Below the pieces are notes generated by a model. That model made no database searches. It saw only the letters and a program-made list of their open reading frames with translations, and was not told the origin of the DNA. From positions 186,001 to 250,000 of the forward strand of contig NZ_JAGGPB010000013.1 of the NCBI RefSeq assembly GCF_018614055.1: a stretch of DNA of 64,000 nucleotides, given 5' to 3'. Positions 36,230 to 44,467 of this stretch are shown in pieces (position 1 is the stretch's first letter; each line of letters begins with the position of its first letter). The DNA comes from Streptomyces sp. ISL-98 (GTDB lineage: Bacteria > Actinomycetota > Actinomycetes > Streptomycetales > Streptomycetaceae). Made by a program: the position numbers and the translations under genes.

Positions 36230-36862
36230 ATGTCGCAGCAGGAGACGGACCAGCAGGTCATCAACGACGGGTTCGTCGTGGACACGGAGGACACCGAGGA
36301 GCGCGAGCAGGCGTACCGCGCGCGCGGCACCGCCCGCCCCGTAACCGTCGTCGGCAACCCGGTCCTCCACAAGGAGTGCAAGGACGTCACCGAGTTCGAC
36401 GACAAGCTGGCCGCGCTGATCGACGACATGTTCGCCAGTCAGCGGGCGGCCGAGGGCGTCGGCCTCGCCGCCAACCAGATCGGTGTCGACCTCAAGGTCT
36501 TCGTCTACGACTGCATGGACGACGACGGTGTGCGTCACGTCGGTGTCGTCTGCAACCCGGTCCTCGAAGACCTCCCGCAGGACCAGCGCAATCTGGACGA
36601 GGCGAACGAGGGCTGCCTGTCCGTCCCCACGGCGTACGCCGAACTGGCCCGCCCCGACTACGCGGTCGTGCATGGCCAGGACGCCCGGGGCAACGCCATC
36701 AAGGTGCGCGGCAGCGGTTACTTCGCGCGCTGCCTCCAGCACGAGACGGACCACCTGTACGGCTACCTGTACATCGACCGTCTGTCGAAGCGCGACCGCA
36801 AGGACGCGCTGAAGCAGATGGCGGAGGGCACCCCGCGCTACGAGGTCGTCCCGAACGACTGA
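36230..36862 (+). CDS. def: Peptide deformylase
   Basis: Metal-dependent enzyme removing the formyl group from nascent N-terminal formyl-methionine, 210 residues. All three family motifs are intact: [10 protein letters not shown] (76-85), EGCLS (127-131, metal ligand C129) and QHETDHLYG (170-178, ligands H171 and H175, catalytic E172). The first ~35 residues form a variable acidic extension. ATG 36230. It has its own terminator. It complements the initiator tRNA genes functionally, though they lie 15 kb away. Confidence 0.95.
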   Translation: MSQQETDQQVINDGFVVDTEDTEEREQAYRARGTARPVTVVGNPVLHKECKDVTEFDDKLAALIDDMFASQRAAEGVGLAANQIGVDLKVFVYDCMDDDGVRHVGVVCNPVLEDLPQDQRNLDEANEGCLSVPTAYAELARPDYAVVHGQDARGNAIKVRGSGYFARCLQHETDHLYGYLYIDRLSKRDRKDALKQMAEGTPRYEVVPND

Positions 36863-36884
36863 TCTCGCGTACGTACGACGCCAG

Positions 36885-36923
36885 GAGGGCCCCGCGCCGC
36901 CGGTTCGCCGGTGCGGGGCCCTC
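36885..36923 (+). terminator. def terminator
   Basis: GAGGGCCCCGC (36885-36895) pairs with GCGGGGCCCTC (36913-36923); a smaller inner stem CCGG/CCGG sits in the loop. It lies 22 bases after the def stop. Confidence 0.75.
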
Positions 36924-37056
36924 TTGGCTGCCGTCACTGTCGCCATTGGTCGGACAAATGACCCTGGTCGACGCCCTGTTGACGCGCATCCACGGGAGCG
37001 TCAGTGTCGGGCGTGCCCCCGCTCCTGTGCTTCCCGTTTCTCGGCATGGAGGTCCA

Positions 37057-37797
37057 ATGCTCCGACGTACCGCGAGATGTGTGCTCAGTATTGTCATGCT
37101 CATGGTTGCGGCGTTGGCCGGTACGGTCGCCACCGCCGGCACCGCGCACGCCGACGGCTGCTACACCTGGACCCGCACCCTCTCCCAGGGCGCCACCGGC
37201 GCCGACGTCACCCAGCTCCAGATCCGGCTGGGCGGCTACCCCGGATACGGCGCCGTGCTCGCCACCGACGGCGACTACGGCCCCGCGACCACCGCTGCCG
37301 TCAAGCGTTTCCAGTCCGCGTACGGGCTGAGTGCGGACGGCGTCGCGGGAACCGCCACCTTCAGCAAGCTCTACGCCCTCCAGGACGACGACTGCACACC
37401 CGTCCACTTCACCTACGCCGAGCTCAACGACTGCAACAGCACCTGGGCGGGCGGGGCGGTGAGCGCGGCCACCGCCAAGTCCAACGCCCTGCGCACCATG
37501 TGGAAGCTGGAGGCGCTGCGGCACGCGCTGGGCGACCAGCCCATCACCGTCACCAGCGGCTTCCGCTCGTACGCCTGCAACGACGCGGTCGGCGGAGCGT
37601 CGAGCAGCCGCCACCTGTACGGCGACGCCGCCGACCTTGGGGCCGGCCCGCACTCCCTGTGCACCCTGGCCAAGCAGGCCCGTAACCACGGCTTCAGCGG
37701 GATCCTCGGCCCCGGCTACCCGGGCCACAGCGACCACACCCACCTGGACCACCGCGCGAGCCGCTACTGGTCCGCGTCCAGCTGCGGCGTGTCCTGA
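37057..37797 (+). CDS. Secreted peptidoglycan-binding / M15 D-Ala-D-Ala peptidase
   Basis: A 246-residue secreted cell-wall enzyme. It has a Sec signal peptide (MLRRTARCVLSIVMLMVAAL, predicted cleavage after GTAHA), a peptidoglycan-binding type 1 domain (GATGADVTQLQIRLGGY...GPATTAAVKRFQSAYGL) and a C-terminal M15-type zinc peptidase: SGFRSYACN, SSRHLYGDAADLG (His and Asp ligands) and SDHTHLDH (catalytic/zinc His). Several cysteines probably form disulfides outside the cell. ATG 37057 follows GGAGG by four bases. No c-di-AMP riboswitch features were recognised upstream. Confidence 0.9.
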   Translation: MLRRTARCVLSIVMLMVAALAGTVATAGTAHADGCYTWTRTLSQGATGADVTQLQIRLGGYPGYGAVLATDGDYGPATTAAVKRFQSAYGLSADGVAGTATFSKLYALQDDDCTPVHFTYAELNDCNSTWAGGAVSAATAKSNALRTMWKLEALRHALGDQPITVTSGFRSYACNDAVGGASSSRHLYGDAADLGAGPHSLCTLAKQARNHGFSGILGPGYPGHSDHTHLDHRASRYWSASSCGVS

Positions 37798-37811
37798 CGG
37801 CCGCACCGGAA

Positions 37812-37845
37812 GCCCGGCACGGACCCTACGCGGCCTGTGCCGGGC
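37812..37845. terminator. Bidirectional terminator between M15 peptidase and GlxA/AraC genes
   Basis: GCCCGGCAC (37812-37820) pairs with GTGCCGGGC (37837-37845). The stem overlaps the last codons of the convergent regulator gene. Confidence 0.6.
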
Positions 37846-38794
37846 CCCGGAATGTGCGGCGGTAGGCGTTCGGGGTCGTGCCCAGTGACCGTACGAACTG
37901 ATGACGCAGCGCCGCCGCGTTCCCGAAGCCCGCGCGGCCGGCGATCGCGTCCACCGTGTCGTCCGTCGCCTCCAGCAACTCCTGGGCGAGGAGGACCCGC
38001 TGGCGCAGCAGCCAGCGGTACGGCGTCGTGCCCGTCTCCTGGAGGAAGCGGCGCGCGAACGTCCGGGGCGACATGTGCGCCCGTTCGGCCAGTTGCTCCA
38101 CGGTCATCTCCTGGTCCGGATGCCGCTCCATCCAGGCCAGCACCTCGCCCACCGTGTCGCAGCGTGCGTACGTCAACGGACGCTCGATGTACTGCGCCTG
38201 GCCGCCGTCGCGGTGCGGCGGGACGACCATGCGGCGGGCGATGGTGTTGGCGACCTCGGAACCGTGTTCCTGGCGTACGACATGCAGGCAGGCGTCGATC
38301 CCGGCGGCGGTGCCGGCCGACGTGATGACCTGACCCTCTTCGACGTACAGCACGTCCGGCTCGACCCGCGCCCGCGGATGGCGGCGGGCCAGCTCCGCGG
38401 AGTGCCGCCAGTGGGTCGTGCACCGGCGCCCGTCCAACAGCCCCGCCGCCCCCAGTACGAACGCGCCCGAGCAGACGCTGAGCACCCGGGCCCCGCGGTC
38501 GACGGCCCGGCGCAGGGCGTCGAGCAGCGGCTCGGGGTAGGTGCGGGCCTCGCAGTGCTGGTCGGCGGGGATGGCGATGAGGTCGGCGCTGTCCAGCCGG
38601 TCGAGCCCGTGCGGTACGGAGATGGAGAAGGCGCCGGAACGGGCGCTCAGAGGGCCCGGTTCGGCGGCGCAGATCGCGAAGTCGTAGACCGGCAGGCCCT
38701 GATCGCTGCGGTCGATCCCGAACACCTCACAGATGACGCCGAGTTCGAAGGGATTGACTCCGTCGACCAGCGCCACGGCCACGTTTTTCAGCAT
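37826..38794 (-). CDS. GlxA-family AraC-type transcriptional regulator
   Basis: A 322-residue regulator with an N-terminal DJ-1/PfpI-like domain (MLKNVAVALVDGVNPFELGVICEVFG; nucleophile-elbow-like Cys in RVLSVCSGAFVLGAAGLL) and a C-terminal AraC double helix-turn-helix (MTVEQLAERAHMSPRTFARRF and DTVDAIAGRAGFGNAAALRHQF). ATG 38794. It is the nearest AraC-type gene to nrdAB; streptomycete nrdABS operons carry an AraC-like nrdS directly after nrdB, so it could be a displaced relative, but this cannot be shown from the window. Ligand unknown. Confidence 0.85.
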   Translation of the reverse strand: MLKNVAVALVDGVNPFELGVICEVFGIDRSDQGLPVYDFAICAAEPGPLSARSGAFSISVPHGLDRLDSADLIAIPADQHCEARTYPEPLLDALRRAVDRGARVLSVCSGAFVLGAAGLLDGRRCTTHWRHSAELARRHPRARVEPDVLYVEEGQVITSAGTAAGIDACLHVVRQEHGSEVANTIARRMVVPPHRDGGQAQYIERPLTYARCDTVGEVLAWMERHPDQEMTVEQLAERAHMSPRTFARRFLQETGTTPYRWLLRQRVLLAQELLEATDDTVDAIAGRAGFGNAAALRHQFVRSLGTTPNAYRRTFRGPAQAA

Positions 38795-38803
38795 GCTCGC
38801 AGT

Positions 38804-38840
38804 GTGGCAGCAATTCGAGGTTCCATGACAGTCCTGCCAC
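38804..38840. promoter_or_regulatory. Inverted repeat upstream of the GlxA/AraC gene
   Basis: GTGGCAG (38804-38810) and CTGCCAC (38834-38840), 7-bp arms 23 bases apart, just upstream of the regulator start and also upstream of the small divergent gene. Candidate operator. Confidence 0.35.
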
Positions 38841-38875
38841 TCACTTTTCTGGGCGCAGAAGACCACAGTGGAGCC

Positions 38876-39094
38876 ATGACAACCTTCCTGAACTACCTCG
38901 CAGTCCTGATCGTCTTCCTGCTCCTCACCCTCCCTTCCTTCATCGGGCACGCCAGAGAACGCCGGATCGACCGTCAGCTCCGAGAGGCCGAGAACCCCCG
39001 CCCGCGTCAGCCGGAAACAGCGCGCAGGGCGCCCGGCCGACGGCCGGTCAGGCGGTCCATCGCGGCGGACGTGCTGTCGTCGGCCGGCAGGTGA
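38876..39094 (+). CDS. Small membrane protein (72 residues)
   Basis: Starts at ATG 38876: MTTFLNYLAVLIVFLLLTLP, a strong single transmembrane helix, then a highly basic tail rich in Arg/Pro. It is divergent from the GlxA/AraC gene, and its last 88 bases overlap the convergent XRE regulator gene, so the tail could be fortuitous. The ribosome site is weak (GTGGAG). Coding status is likely for the membrane part but not certain. Confidence 0.5.
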   Translation: MTTFLNYLAVLIVFLLLTLPSFIGHARERRIDRQLREAENPRPRQPETARRAPGRRPVRRSIAADVLSSAGR

Positions 39095-39861
39095 ACGATG
39101 AGGCGCTGGTCGTCGTCGGCGGGCAGTTCGAGCGTCTCGTACGCCAGCCTCAGCTCGCCCGCCTCGGGGTGCACGAGGCGGGTGACGCCGCTGGACGGGG
39201 GAAGCCCCGGCAGCGTGTCCACGCGCCCGCTGAAGTCCGCACCGGCGGTGACGGTCAACTCGTCGGCGAGCACCGCGACATGCGCGTCCGCCCGGAAAGG
39301 GCCCTGCTTGAGCGCCGCCACCTGCTCGTCGGCGACGAGGCCCCAGTCGGGGTACGCGGTACGCGCCCGGGGGTCGGTGAACACGAAGCGGGCGAGGTTC
39401 GGCGGCGTGCCGTCCAGCAGGCCGACCGGGCCCGCCAGCCGCTCGTAACCCTCCGTCCAGGCGAGGATCTCGCTCAGTCGGTTGACCAGCACGGCGGGTG
39501 TGGGCTCCAGCCGGTCGAGGAGCGCCCGCACGGTGGGCCGTACCGTACGGACGGGTGACGCGCCGCCCATGCAGTTGAAGCCCGCGTCGGCCGCCTTGGT
39601 GAGGCGGTGCAGGTGGACGCGCTCGCTCGCGGTCAGCCGCAGCGCGTCGGCCAGCGCGGACAGCACCTGGGCGGAGGGCCGGCGGTCGCGCCCCTGCTCC
39701 AGACGTGTCACGTACTCGACGCTGACGCCCGCGAGCGTGGCCAGCTCGGAGCGGCGCAGTCCCGGTGTGCGGCGGCGGGAGCCGGTGGGCAGCCCCACCT
39801 CGGCGGGTGTGACGGCTTCACGGCGGATGCGCAGGAAGAGGCCCAGCTCGTTGTCGCTCAC
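39007..39861 (-). CDS. XRE-type regulator with MmyB-like ligand domain
   Basis: A 284-residue regulator. The helix-turn-helix at the N-terminus reads LRRSELATLAGVSVEYVTRLEQGRDRRPS, and the rest matches the MmyB-like C-terminal domain (FNCMGGASPVRTVRP...VLVNRLSEILAWTEGYERL...VLADELTVTAGADFSGRVD), thought to bind fatty-acid-like ligands. It is divergent from an FMN reductase gene, a very common pairing for this regulator family in actinomycetes, and a GTGACCC palindrome lies between them. ATG 39861. Confidence 0.85.
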   Translation of the reverse strand: MSDNELGLFLRIRREAVTPAEVGLPTGSRRRTPGLRRSELATLAGVSVEYVTRLEQGRDRRPSAQVLSALADALRLTASERVHLHRLTKAADAGFNCMGGASPVRTVRPTVRALLDRLEPTPAVLVNRLSEILAWTEGYERLAGPVGLLDGTPPNLARFVFTDPRARTAYPDWGLVADEQVAALKQGPFRADAHVAVLADELTVTAGADFSGRVDTLPGLPPSSGVTRLVHPEAGELRLAYETLELPADDDQRLIVHLPADDSTSAAMDRLTGRRPGALRAVSG

Positions 39862-39963
39862 CTTCTGAACGTAACACCGGCTGCCGGACCGGATCGTGGC
39901 CCTGCCACTACCAGTCTCGGCCCGGCCTTCCTGGTCCCGGCTGTACCCGGCAGATTGAGGGAC

Positions 39964-39982
39964 GTGACCCCCGACGGGTCAC
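39964..39982 (+). promoter_or_regulatory. Palindrome between the XRE regulator and FMN reductase genes
   Basis: Perfect inverted repeat GTGACCC-CCGAC-GGGTCAC (39964-39982) 44 bases upstream of the reductase start. Its place between divergent genes makes it a good candidate operator for the XRE regulator. Confidence 0.5.
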
Positions 39983-40025
39983 TCCCACACCTCGTATGCC
40001 GGACAACCGGACAAGGAGCACAGCC

Positions 40026-40628
40026 ATGCCCAGTGAGACGCCCCTCAACCTCGCGATCATCATCGGAAGCGTCAGGGAGGGCCGGTTCGGACCGGTCGTC
40101 GCCAACTGGTTCGTCGAACAGGCCGAGCAGCACGGCCGGTTCACCGTAGACCTCATCGACCTGGCGGACACGCCGATCCCGCTGGAGCTGCCGACTGTGC
40201 CGCCGGCGATGCAGCCCGACCTGGCCCGCCCCGCGAGCATGGAGCCCCTCACCCGCCGGATCGCCGCCGCCGACGCGGTCGTCGTGCTGACGCCGGACTA
40301 CAACCGCAGCTTCCCGGCCTCGCTCAAGGCCGCGATCGACTGGCACTACACCGAATGGCAGGCCAAGCCGATCGGCTTCGTCGGCTACAGCGGCGGCAGC
40401 GGCGGCCTCCTGGCCATCGAACAGCTCCGCCAGGTCTTCAACGAGCTGCACGCCCACACGGTCCGCGACTACGTCTCGTTCCCCCGCTATTACGAGCTCT
40501 TCAGCCCCGACGGGAGCCTCAAGAACCCCGAAGAGCCGAACGGCGCCGCGAAGGTCCTGCTCGACCAGCTTCACTGGTGGGGCACGGTCCTTCACGACGC
40601 CAGGCGCGACCGCCCGCTCGCGGTGTAG
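40026..40628 (+). CDS. NADPH-dependent FMN reductase / NAD(P)H oxidoreductase
   Basis: A 200-residue flavodoxin-fold reductase. The FMN-binding loop is IIIGSVREGRFGPVVANWF, and the second flavin contact is TPDYNRSFPASLKAAIDW, both typical of the NADPH-dependent FMN reductase family (quinone/azo/chromate reductase-like). ATG 40026 is chosen because AAGGAG lies seven bases upstream; ten codons of open frame upstream are ignored. It is likely controlled by the divergent XRE regulator. It converges on nrdB with only four bases between stops. Confidence 0.85.
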   Translation: MPSETPLNLAIIIGSVREGRFGPVVANWFVEQAEQHGRFTVDLIDLADTPIPLELPTVPPAMQPDLARPASMEPLTRRIAAADAVVVLTPDYNRSFPASLKAAIDWHYTEWQAKPIGFVGYSGGSGGLLAIEQLRQVFNELHAHTVRDYVSFPRYYELFSPDGSLKNPEEPNGAAKVLLDQLHWWGTVLHDARRDRPLAV

Positions 40629-40632
40629 CGGT

Positions 40633-41640
40633 CTAGAAGTCGTCGTCGAAGGCGACCGAGCCCTCGACCGCGACCTGGTACGCCGACGGGCGGCGCTCGA
40701 AGAAGTTCGTCAGTTCCTGCACGCCCTGGAGCTCCATGAAGGAGAACGGGTTCTCCGAGCCGTACACCGGGGCGAAGCCGAGGCGTTCCAGGCGCTGGTC
40801 GGCGACGCACTGGAGGTACTCGCGCATCGACTCGGTGTTCATGCCGGGCAGGCCGTCACCGCACAGGTCGCGGCCGAACTGGAGCTCCGCCTCGACGGCC
40901 TCCTTCAGCATGTCCGTGACCTGCTGCTGGAGGGCGTCGTCGAAGAGGTCCGGCTCCTCCTTGCGGACGGTGTCCACGACCTCGAACGCGAAGTTCATGT
41001 GCATCGTCTCGTCACGGAACACCCAGTTGGTGCCGGTCGCCAGGCCGTGCAGCAGGCCGCGCGAGCGGAACCAGTACACGTACGCGAAGGCGCCGTAGAA
41101 GAACAGGCCCTCGATGCACGCCGCGAAGCAGATCAGATTGAGGAGGAATCGGCGGCGGTCGGCCTTGGTCTCCAGCCGGTCGAGCTTCTCGACCTCATTG
41201 ATCCACTTGAAGCAGAACTGTGCCTTCTCGCGGATCGAGGGGATCTCCTCGACCGCGTCGAACGCCGCCGCGCGGTCGTCCGGGTCGGGCAGGTAGGTGT
41301 CGAGCAGCGTCAAGTAGAACTGGACGTGCACGGCCTCCTCGAAGAGCTGGCGGGAGAGATACAGCCGCGCCTCGGGGGAGTTGATGTGCTTGTAGAGGGT
41401 CAGCACCAGGTTGTTGGAGACGATCGAGTCGCCCGTCGCGAAGAACGCGACCAGCCGGCCGATCATGTGCTGCTCACCGGGGGTGAGCTTGGCGAGGTCG
41501 GCGACGTCCGAGTGGAGGTCGACCTCTTCCACCGTCCAGGTGTTCTTGATCGCGTCCCGGTAGCGCTCGTAGAAGTCCGGGTAGCGCATGGGGCGCAGGG
41601 TCAGCTCGAAGCCCGGGTCGAGAAGGTTCTTGTCACTCAT
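40633..41640 (-). CDS. nrdB: Class Ia ribonucleotide reductase, small (radical) subunit
   Basis: A 335-residue ferritin-like subunit holding the di-iron/tyrosyl radical cofactor. Iron-ligand regions are visible as LYLSRQLFEEAVHVQFY (Glu/His) and FRDETMHMNFAFEVV (Glu/His). The C-terminus FERRPSAYQVAVEGSVAFDDDF would dock on NrdA. ATG 41640 lies two bases after the nrdA stop; GTG 41652, overlapping nrdA, is an alternative with a closer GAGG. Co-transcribed with nrdA under the B12 riboswitch. Confidence 0.9.
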   Translation of the reverse strand: MSDKNLLDPGFELTLRPMRYPDFYERYRDAIKNTWTVEEVDLHSDVADLAKLTPGEQHMIGRLVAFFATGDSIVSNNLVLTLYKHINSPEARLYLSRQLFEEAVHVQFYLTLLDTYLPDPDDRAAAFDAVEEIPSIREKAQFCFKWINEVEKLDRLETKADRRRFLLNLICFAACIEGLFFYGAFAYVYWFRSRGLLHGLATGTNWVFRDETMHMNFAFEVVDTVRKEEPDLFDDALQQQVTDMLKEAVEAELQFGRDLCGDGLPGMNTESMREYLQCVADQRLERLGFAPVYGSENPFSFMELQGVQELTNFFERRPSAYQVAVEGSVAFDDDF

Positions 41641-41642
41641 GA

Positions 41643-44030
41643 TTACTGGCACGCCTCGCAGGACTCGGGGTTCTCAAGGGAGCAGGCGATCGCGTCCGCG
41701 TCGGGAGCCGGAGCCTGCTGTACGGGGATGGGGGCGGCGGCGGAGGCCGCGCGCGCGATGCGGGTCGCGGGGCGCGAGCGCAGGTAGTACGTCGTCTTCA
41801 GCCCCTTCTTCCAGGCGTACGCGTACATCGAGCTGAGCTTGCCGATGGTCGGCGTCTCCAGGAAGAGGTTGAGGGACTGCGACTGGTCGAGGTACGGCGT
41901 ACGGGCCGCCGCCATGTCGATCAGTCCGCGCTGCGGGATCTCCCACGCGGTGCGGTACAGCGCCCGTACCTCCTCCGGGATCCAGCTGAAGCCCTGGACC
42001 GAGCCGCTGGACTCGCGCAGCGCCTCGCGGGACTGGGCGTCCCAGACGCCGAGCTTCTTCAGGTCCTCCACCAAGTAGGCGTTGACCTGGAGGAATTCAC
42101 CGCTGAGCGTCTCGCGCTTGAAGAGGTTGGAGACCTGCGGCTCGATGCACTCGTACACGCCCGCGATCGATGCGATGGTCGCGGTCGGCGCGATCGCGAG
42201 GAGCAGGGAGTTGCGCATTCCGGTCTTGGCGATACGGGCACGCAGCGCGTCCCAGCGCTCCGGCCAGGTCGTCTCGACGCCGTAGTGGTCGGGGTGCAGG
42301 ACGCCGCGCGCCGCGCGGGTCTCGGCCCAGGCGGGCAGTGGACCGTTGCGTTCCGCGAGGTCGCAGGAGGCCTCGTACGCGGCGAGCATGATGCGCTCGG
42401 CGATCTTCGTGGAGAGGGTCTTCGCCTCGGCGGAGTCGAAGGGCAGCCGCAGCTTGAAGAGAACGTCCTGGAGGCCCATCGCGCCCAGGCCCACCGGGCG
42501 CCAGCGGGAGTTGGAGCGGCCCGCCTGCTCGGTCGGGTAGAAGTTGATGTCGACGACGCGGTCGAGGAAGGTGACGGCGGTACGGACCGTCTCGTCCAGG
42601 CGCTCCCAGTCGATGTCGCCGGCCTCGGTGACGAACGAACCGAGGTTGACCGAACCGAGGTTGCAGACGGCCGTCTCGCCGTCGTCCGTGACCTCGAGGA
42701 TCTCGGTGCAGAGGTTGGAGGAGTGGACGACGGAGCCGGGCTCGGCCGTCTGGTTGGCCGTACGGTTCGACGCGTCCTTGAAGGTCATCCAGCCGTTGCC
42801 GGTCTGGGCGAGCGTGCGCATCATGCGGCCGTACAGGTCGCGGGCCGGGATCGTCTTGCGGGCCAGGCCCGCCGCCTCGGCCTTGCGGTACGCGGCGTCG
42901 AACTCGTCGCCCCACAGGTCGACCAGCTCGGGCGCGTCCGACGGCGAGAACAGCGACCAGTCGGCGTCCGCGTCGACGCGGCGCATGAACTCGTCGGGGA
43001 TCCAGTGCGCGAGGTTCAGGTTGTGCGTACGCCGGGCGTCCTCACCGGTGTTGTCGCGGAGCTCCAGGAACTCCTCGATGTCCGCGTGCCAGGTCTCCAG
43101 GTACACGGCGGCGGCGCCCTTGCGCCTGCCGCCCTGGTTGACCGCCGCGACCGAGGCGTCGAGCGTCTTCAGGAACGGCACGATGCCGTTGGAGTGCCCG
43201 TTCGTGCCGCGGATCAGCGAACCGCGGGCGCGGATGCGGGAGTACGCGAGGCCGATGCCGCCCGCGTGCTTCGACAGGCGCGCGACCTGGTGGTAGCGGT
43301 CGTAGATCGAGTCGAGCTCGTCCTGCGGCGAGTCCAGCAGGTAGCAGGAGGACATCTGCGGGTGCCGGGTGCCGGAGTTGAAGAGCGTCGGGGAGGACGG
43401 GAGGTAGTCGAGGCGGCTCATCAGCCGGTAGAGGGAGGCGACTTCGTCGACGGCGGGGACGGAGTCGTTCTCGGCGAGGCCGGAGGCGACGCGCAGCATG
43501 AAGTGCTGCGGCGTCTCGATGACCTGGCGCGTGATCGGGTGGCGCAGCAGGTAGCGGCTGTAGACCGTGCGCAGGCCGAAGTAGCCGAAGCGGTCGTCCG
43601 CAGTGGGGTCGATCAGCGCGTCGAGGCGGGCGGCGTGGGTGGCGACGAAGTCGGCCGTACGGTCCGCGATGAGGCCCTCGCGGTGGCCGACGGAGACCGA
43701 CTCCGAGAAGGTCCGCACGCCCTGCGTCGCCGCCTCGTCGCGGATCGTGCGGGTGAGCAGCCGGGCCGCGAGCCGCGAGTACGCCGGGTCCTCGGAGATG
43801 AGACCGGCGGCGGCGTCGGTGGCGAGCCCCCGCAACTCGGCTGCGTCGGAACCGGCGTTCCGGCCGCGCAGCGCCGCGGCGGCGACCTTGCCCGGGTCGG
43901 TGTCGGGAAGGTCGGCGGTGAGGTCGGTCAGGGTCCGCAGAAGTACGGTCCCGGGTCCGTCGGACGACTCCGTGGCGGTAGCCGTGGCAGTTGCTGTGGC
44001 AGTTGCCGGATCGGCTGGCGCGATGGTCAC
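41643..44030 (-). CDS. nrdA: Class Ia ribonucleotide reductase, large (catalytic) subunit
   Basis: About 795 residues; reduces ribonucleotides to deoxyribonucleotides. Seen are the active-site Cys region VVHSSNLCTEI, NLGSVNLGSFV, the substrate-loop PTATIASIAG, and the C-terminal redox pair CEACQ. GTG 44030 follows GAGGGAG by eight bases. Near the N-terminus is an Ala-Thr dipeptide run (PATATATATATATE) from a nucleotide repeat. The frame is open upstream to 44324, but that region is the riboswitch and is not translated. In Streptomyces the class Ia enzyme is shut off by B12 so that the B12-dependent class II enzyme is used instead. Confidence 0.93.
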   Translation of the reverse strand: MTIAPADPATATATATATATESSDGPGTVLLRTLTDLTADLPDTDPGKVAAAALRGRNAGSDAAELRGLATDAAAGLISEDPAYSRLAARLLTRTIRDEAATQGVRTFSESVSVGHREGLIADRTADFVATHAARLDALIDPTADDRFGYFGLRTVYSRYLLRHPITRQVIETPQHFMLRVASGLAENDSVPAVDEVASLYRLMSRLDYLPSSPTLFNSGTRHPQMSSCYLLDSPQDELDSIYDRYHQVARLSKHAGGIGLAYSRIRARGSLIRGTNGHSNGIVPFLKTLDASVAAVNQGGRRKGAAAVYLETWHADIEEFLELRDNTGEDARRTHNLNLAHWIPDEFMRRVDADADWSLFSPSDAPELVDLWGDEFDAAYRKAEAAGLARKTIPARDLYGRMMRTLAQTGNGWMTFKDASNRTANQTAEPGSVVHSSNLCTEILEVTDDGETAVCNLGSVNLGSFVTEAGDIDWERLDETVRTAVTFLDRVVDINFYPTEQAGRSNSRWRPVGLGAMGLQDVLFKLRLPFDSAEAKTLSTKIAERIMLAAYEASCDLAERNGPLPAWAETRAARGVLHPDHYGVETTWPERWDALRARIAKTGMRNSLLLAIAPTATIASIAGVYECIEPQVSNLFKRETLSGEFLQVNAYLVEDLKKLGVWDAQSREALRESSGSVQGFSWIPEEVRALYRTAWEIPQRGLIDMAAARTPYLDQSQSLNLFLETPTIGKLSSMYAYAWKKGLKTTYYLRSRPATRIARAASAAAPIPVQQAPAPDADAIACSLENPESCEACQ

Positions 44031-44158
44031 GGGGTGCTCTCCCTCGCTCGGCTCGGGGCCGACGGGGAGGGGGGTGGGGGCGTACGGGCGCACGACACCC
44101 TTGAAGGGCGGCACATCACGTAGCGTCCACCGGCCCAACCGCGAGGCCCGGCGTGTCG

Positions 44159-44184
44159 GCATCCGGTTCGGTCGAGCCGGATGC
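44159..44184 (-). terminator. Expression-platform hairpin of the nrdA riboswitch
   Basis: GCATCCGG (44159-44166) pairs with CCGGATGC (44177-44184), with further TCG/CGA pairing in the loop. It lies between the riboswitch B12 box and the nrdA start. It could act as a terminator or anti-terminator part; no T run follows, so the exact mechanism is unclear. Confidence 0.55.
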
Positions 44185-44187
44185 GCC

Positions 44188-44335
44188 GTCGGCAGGTGGT
44201 CGGACTCCTGGGTGCGCGAAAGCACACCGATCACACCGTTGCGGGACAGTTCCGGATTCGCACCGGATTCCCCTGCGGCGACAGCGAGGTTGAGCATACA
44301 TGTGGGGGCGGTTGGATGAGGCACCCCCCAGATGT
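44188..44335 (-). ncRNA. Cobalamin (B12) riboswitch upstream of nrdAB
   Basis: On the minus strand the conserved core is visible: GGGGAATCCGGTGCGAATCC, then GGAACTGTCCCGCAACGGT (complement of about 44234-44275), a GGTGTGC-TTTC-GCGCACC hairpin, and the B12-box-like AGTCCGACCACCTGCC (complement of 44191-44206). A 5' GGGTGCC element lies near 44320-44327. This is the classic cobalamin element, placed directly before nrdA as reported for streptomycete nrdABS operons. The 5' and 3' limits are approximate. Confidence 0.93.
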
Positions 44336-44340
44336 TGTGT
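44325..44340 (-). promoter_or_regulatory. Possible NrdR box upstream of nrdAB
   Basis: Minus-strand ACACAACATCTGGGGG (44325-44340) resembles the 16-bp NrdR box (ACACWATATMTAGTGT type) in its first 11 positions. A second GACACAACA copy lies at about 44434-44447, but the ~110-base distance is unlike usual paired boxes. Weak to moderate match. Confidence 0.35.
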
Positions 44341-44467
44341 CGGTGCGCGTGGTGGGCCCTGCGGGAACCTGTCCCCTGCCGGGCCCTTGCGGCAGTTGGG
44401 AGGAGCCCCCGCAGGCCCCGTACGCCTCTCGGGCGTGTTGTGTCTCAGTCGACGGACGGGCGCGATC

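Noticed and set aside
36930..37056. c-di-AMP (ydaO) riboswitch before the cell-wall hydrolase
   Set aside because: The ~125-base upstream region is too short and lacks the conserved core.
40629..40640. GGTCTAGA near the nrdB stop as a dre site
   Set aside because: Only the left half matches the DasR consensus (about 9 of 16).
44031..44324. N-terminal extension of nrdA to 44324
   Set aside because: The region is the cobalamin riboswitch and its hairpin; GTG 44030 has a good ribosome site.
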